Origin: Alphaproteobacteria bacterium UBA7314
Lineage (GTDB): Bacteria; Pseudomonadota; Alphaproteobacteria; MPNO01; UBA830
Direction: 5' to 3'
DNA: 6,908 nt
NCBI GenBank assembly: GCA_002471575.1
Contig: DKQG01000050.1
Location: forward strand, 102,230-109,137
Under the pieces are notes generated by a model. The model was given only the letters and a program-made list of their open reading frames with translations. It did not search any database and had not been told where the DNA came from. A program made the position numbers and the translations under genes. This document shows, piece after piece, positions 6,546 through 6,908 of the stretch; positions within the stretch are counted from its first letter, which is position 1, and every line of letters begins with the position of its first letter.

Positions 6546-6757
6546 AGGCGTGCGGGACGGCATAGTTTTTATCAAAGCGTTATCTTGATTATCCGGAGCG
6601 CCAAAAATTATAAACAAACCAGAAACATAGTACGGGCAGACCGAGAGCTTCAGCTGGTCACTCGCCGACAATATCAACCTCGGTCAATAAACAACCGATC
6701 CGCTTGAGGCTGGGGCTCGCAGCCACGCAACACCTTGATTCGTTTCGACCTTTCTCT
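6546..6757. other. Convergent intergenic gap, no gene recognised
   Basis: This 212-base stretch lies between the ends of acs and the DUF1674 gene and is visibly richer in A and T than the genes (for example 6564-6630). I see no convincing gene on either strand. Weak hairpins are present: GATAAA (6541-6546) with TTTATC (6568-6573), TCGGT (6680-6684) with ACCGA (6694-6698), and GGCTG (6708-6712) with CAGCC (6720-6724). The first includes a run of five T residues (6566-6570) and is the best candidate for ending acs transcription, but its stem is AT-rich. None is a strong intrinsic terminator. Confidence 0.5.
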
Positions 6758-6907
6758 CTAAAAATCGACGCAGCGGCCATTTATTTCCCAATCGCCATAG
6801 CGTGTGGGATCTGGACCTTCACGGCCCCCGATTTCGGCCCCTCTGTCGGATTCTGCGCTCTTGTCTCCGTCATCCGACTTCGAAGATGGTGCTGCCGGCG
6901 TCTCAGC
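6758..6907 (-). CDS. DUF1674 protein (SDHAF4-like), C-terminal part, cut by right edge
   Basis: On the minus strand 49 codons read in from the right edge and end at TAG (6760-6758). The last residues are EGPDPTRYGDWEINGRCVDF, the highly conserved C-terminal signature of DUF1674 (PF07896). This family includes the mitochondrial succinate dehydrogenase assembly factor 4 (yeast Sdh8), which binds the flavinylated SdhA subunit before complex assembly. The residues before it are a low-complexity, charged and Ala/Ser-rich linker (PAAPSSKSDDGDKS), as is usual in this family. The start codon lies beyond position 6908. The family's small size (around 60-110 residues) means roughly half or more is visible. 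It converges on acs and would share the 6546-6757 gap for transcription stop. Function in this organism is inferred from the family. Confidence 0.9.
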   Translation of the reverse strand, partial: AETPAAPSSKSDDGDKSAESDRGAEIGGREGPDPTRYGDWEINGRCVDF

Positions 6908-6908
6908 T

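Noticed and set aside
6541..6573. Intrinsic terminator after acs
   Set aside because: GATAAA/TTTATC with five T residues is suggestive, but the stem is AT-rich, overlaps the stop codon and the T-run lies partly within the stem, so it was kept only as a note in the gap entry.
6381..6677. 98-codon minus-strand frame overlapping the acs end
   Set aside because: It mostly reads antisense to the acs C-terminus and the AT-rich gap, has no domain, and lies directly in the way of acs.
1..6908. CRISPR array, tRNA genes, insertion sequence or phage elements
   Set aside because: I found no regularly spaced repeats, no tRNA-like T-loop motif with a matching acceptor stem, no transposase and no terminal inverted repeats.

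Overview
The window has GC-rich coding DNA with a strong third-position G/C preference, short gaps between genes and housekeeping genes of alphaproteobacterial type (gpsA, an EVE-domain protein, acs and a DUF1674/SDHAF4-like protein). It most likely comes from a chromosome of an alphaproteobacterium, perhaps Rhodospirillales-like. The organism assignment is inference from gene content and protein style only. I see no tRNA, rRNA, CRISPR array, insertion sequence or phage gene.

Layout. (1) Positions 1-552, minus strand: a decayed gene of the formylglycine-generating-enzyme (FGE-sulfatase, PF03781) family. It is recognisable from its N-terminal part to about its middle, carries one frameshift and several in-frame stops, and runs off the left edge. 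(2) Positions 686-2673, plus strand: a compact three-gene set of a single-domain cupin, an alpha/beta hydrolase with an intact Ser-Asp-His triad, and a TIGR02466-type putative 2OG-Fe(II) oxygenase. (3) Positions 2681-4503, plus strand: gpsA (glycerol-3-phosphate dehydrogenase), an EVE-domain protein and a small Rieske [2Fe-2S] protein. The first five genes lie close enough to be read as one transcript; a 79-base gap with competing stem-loops separates gpsA from the EVE gene. (4) Positions 4605-6545, plus strand: acs, acetyl-CoA synthetase, with its own good sigma70-like promoter (4526-4554) and a short leader with a hairpin. (5) Positions 6546-6757: an AT-richer convergent gap. (6) Positions 6758-6907, minus strand: the C-terminal end of a DUF1674 (SDHAF4-like) protein, cut by the right edge and absent from simple start-to-stop ORF calling.

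How the genes work together. gpsA supplies sn-glycerol-3-phosphate for phospholipids. acs activates acetate to acetyl-CoA, and the DUF1674 protein probably helps assemble succinate dehydrogenase, so the right half has a central-carbon flavour. The cupin, hydrolase and oxygenase look like a small-molecule modification or degradation module, but the substrate cannot be read from the sequence. The most informative non-routine observations are the FGE-family relic, the uncharacterised three-gene module in front of gpsA, the gpsA-EVE intergenic structure and the acs promoter with its leader.
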